Position numbers and translations under genes: made by a program. From positions 6,578,741-6,642,740 of the forward strand of contig NZ_DF820425.1 of the NCBI RefSeq assembly GCF_000617845.2: DNA of 64,000 nucleotides. Reading direction: 5' to 3'. Positions 62,544 through 64,000 of this stretch are shown here, one piece after another; within the stretch, counting starts at the first letter, position 1; every line of letters starts with the position of its first letter. Under the pieces are notes generated by a model. It did not search any database, was not told the origin of the DNA, and saw nothing but the letters and a program-made list of their open reading frames with translations. The DNA comes from Bradyrhizobium sp. DOA9. Its GTDB lineage: Bacteria > Pseudomonadota > Alphaproteobacteria > Rhizobiales > Xanthobacteraceae.

Positions 62544-64000
62544 CTAGAACGAAGTGCCGCCCCCAAACCTGAACTCCTGAACCGTGTCGTATTTGCCCTT
62601 CGTCAGCGGCACGGCGTAGTCGAAGCGCAACGGCCCAAACGGCGAGGCCCAGATCAGGCCGACGCCGACCGACGATCGCACCGTACTGCTGTCGTCATAT
62701 TGCAGTCCGCAGGTCGGGCAAGCCTTGGTATTGACTTCGCCCGTGGCCGACCAGGAAGTCGGACCCTGGTAGCCCCAGAGCGATCCGGCATCGGCGTAGA
62801 GCGCGCCCTTCAGACCGACTTCCTTGGGCAGGAACCAGAACGGCATCTGCACCTCCATCGACGCGCCCCAATATTTCGTGCCGCCGAGCGCATCGCCGCT
62901 CGCGCCCAGGCTCCAATAGCTGATGTCGCGCGGACCGATGCCGTTGGAAGCGAAGCCGCGCACGAGGTTCGGCCCCATCTGGAAGTGATCCAGCATGCGC
63001 AGATCCTTGTCGCCGATCTTGTTCAGCAGGCCACCCTGCAGATGGATCACGCTGACGATCTCGGATACCAGAGGCGTATAATACTTCGTGTCGAACGCCG
63101 TCTTCAGATAAGTGACGTCTCCGCCGACGCCGGCGAAGTCCTGCTTGAAGTCGATCAGCAAGCCGTCCGTCGGATTCTTGGTGTTGTCGAGCGTGTTGTA
63201 GGTCAGCGTATAACCGAGCGACGACGTCCAGGTCGCGCCGTTCGCCAGCTCTTTCCGAACCGGCAGGGTCGACTCCCCGTCGCCATAACAGCCGTATCCG
63301 TAAACGCCGGAATCCGTGGAATTGGTCGGGTCCACACCGCCCAGCACGTTCTGGATGTAGGCCGGCGTCGGATTGAAGGCCAGTGAGGAATTCGCTGCGT
63401 TGTTGTTGCAATTGTTGTAGGCGCTGGCGAGCGAGATGGTCTGCTGATAGAGCGAATAGCGCAGCTGGAGCGACAGGTCCTCGCGCAAGGCAAGACCGAT
63501 GCGCGGCGAGAATCCCAGGGTTGTCACCCCGTAGCTCGTGTAGCTGTTGGATTTCTGCTCACGCCAATAGGTATCCAAGCCCAGAGCCAGCCTGTAGTCG
63601 AGCAGATAGGGCTCGACGAAGGACAGCGATATTCCGCGGGAGTATTGACCGTAGGTGACCGAGGCCTTGCCGTAGAAGCCGCGACCGAGCAGGTTGCGCT
63701 CGGAGATCGAGACTTCGGCCAGCGCGCCGTCGGTGGTCGAATAGCCGCCCGAGACCGAGAAGTCGCCGGTCGACTTTTCCTCGAGATCGACGATCAGGAT
63801 CACGCGATCGCTGGAGGAGCCTGGCTCGGTGACGATCTTGACGCTCTTGAAGTAGTCCAGGTTCTTGAGGCGCCGCTCGGCACGGTCGACCAGCGCGCGA
63901 TTGTAGGCGTCGCCTTCCGAGAGGTCGAACTCGCGGCGGATCACGTAGTCGCGTGTGCGCGCATTGCCGCGCAGGTTGATGCGCTCGATATAGGTCCGCG
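62544..64000 (-). CDS. bamA: Outer-membrane assembly protein BamA, C-terminal part (start beyond window)
   Basis: The frame is open to the window edge, so only about 485 C-terminal residues are seen. The last POTRA domain (RREFDLSEGDAYNRALVDRA, LKNLDYFKSVKIV) leads to the 16-stranded barrel, with GGYSTTDGALAEVSISERNL, the VRGF motif in LVRGFASNGIGPRD and the terminal Phe in FRFGGGTSF. BamA folds and inserts beta-barrel proteins. The barrel has a Cys-containing loop (KACPTCGLQYD). It converges on the formyltransferase-like gene. Confidence 0.95.
   Translation of the reverse strand, partial: RTYIERINLRGNARTRDYVIRREFDLSEGDAYNRALVDRAERRLKNLDYFKSVKIVTEPGSSSDRVILIVDLEEKSTGDFSVSGGYSTTDGALAEVSISERNLLGRGFYGKASVTYGQYSRGISLSFVEPYLLDYRLALGLDTYWREQKSNSYTSYGVTTLGFSPRIGLALREDLSLQLRYSLYQQTISLASAYNNCNNNAANSSLAFNPTPAYIQNVLGGVDPTNSTDSGVYGYGCYGDGESTLPVRKELANGATWTSSLGYTLTYNTLDNTKNPTDGLLIDFKQDFAGVGGDVTYLKTAFDTKYYTPLVSEIVSVIHLQGGLLNKIGDKDLRMLDHFQMGPNLVRGFASNGIGPRDISYWSLGASGDALGGTKYWGASMEVQMPFWFLPKEVGLKGALYADAGSLWGYQGPTSWSATGEVNTKACPTCGLQYDDSSTVRSSVGVGLIWASPFGPLRFDYAVPLTKGKYDTVQEFRFGGGTSF

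Overview
The window looks like chromosomal DNA of a high-GC alphaproteobacterium, most probably a Bradyrhizobium or close relative. This is an inference from gene families and style: a urt-amidase-urease operon, many LivK/LivH-type transporters, a UreA-UreB fusion, a short Ser/Thr-rich flagellin with its hook cluster, and an FCD-type GntR regulator. I see no tRNA or rRNA gene and no intact insertion sequence.

Region 1 (about 1-13,600) reads as an accessory island. Its centre is a minus-strand operon (10684 to 1716) with the gene order of a cyanobacterial cyanobactin (patellamide-type RiPP) cluster: a PatA-like protease, two small proteins in the PatB and PatC positions, a PatD/TruD-like YcaO heterocyclase, a 59-residue PatE-like precursor with the leader motif LAELSEE and one Cys-rich core, and a PatG-like fusion of thiazoline oxidase, macrocyclase protease and shared C-terminal domain. 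No PatF-like gene is present. Downstream lie a small ORF and a glycoside-hydrolase-like/lectin-propeller protein cut by the window edge. Divergent from the operon are a LuxR-type response regulator with an altered acidic pocket and a hemopexin-propeller protein with a C-terminal M15-like peptidase motif. A relic of a GH13 amylase gene marks the right side.

Region 2 (13,590-28,512) is a divergent catabolic locus. The minus arm encodes an MmgE/PrpD protein, a carboxymuconolactone-decarboxylase-like protein and a metallo-beta-lactamase-fold lactonase. The plus arm encodes a 3-hydroxyisobutyrate-dehydrogenase-like enzyme, a second MmgE/PrpD protein, a Liv-type ABC importer with two tandem binding proteins, a second carboxymuconolactone-decarboxylase-like protein, two SDRs, a GntR/FCD regulator and a Bug/TctC binding protein. 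A perfect TTGTCAGACAA palindrome sits inside overlapping divergent promoters. The substrate is unknown, probably a carboxylic acid.

Region 3 (29,165-45,516) is nitrogen scavenging. A CbbQ/NorQ ATPase with its VWA partner converges on a long minus-strand operon: an AmiC-like sensor, an ANTAR antiterminator, a leader with hairpins and an intrinsic terminator, then urtABCDE, amiE and ureE-F-AB-C-G-D. The layout implies transcription antitermination of amide/urea uptake and hydrolysis.

Region 4 (45,668-47,360) is a scar zone: a glutamine-synthetase fragment abutting a group II intron reverse-transcriptase fragment, then an intact OmpR-type regulator followed by a decayed histidine kinase.

Region 5 (47,574-62,409) is a flagellar filament/hook operon (fliC, fliD, fliS, a hypothetical, flgD, flgE, a hypothetical, an flgN-like gene, flgK, flgL) with an ECF sigma factor upstream. 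Divergent from it are three plus-strand genes (HAD-fold, glycosyltransferase-like, formyltransferase-like) that may modify flagellin. The window ends inside bamA.
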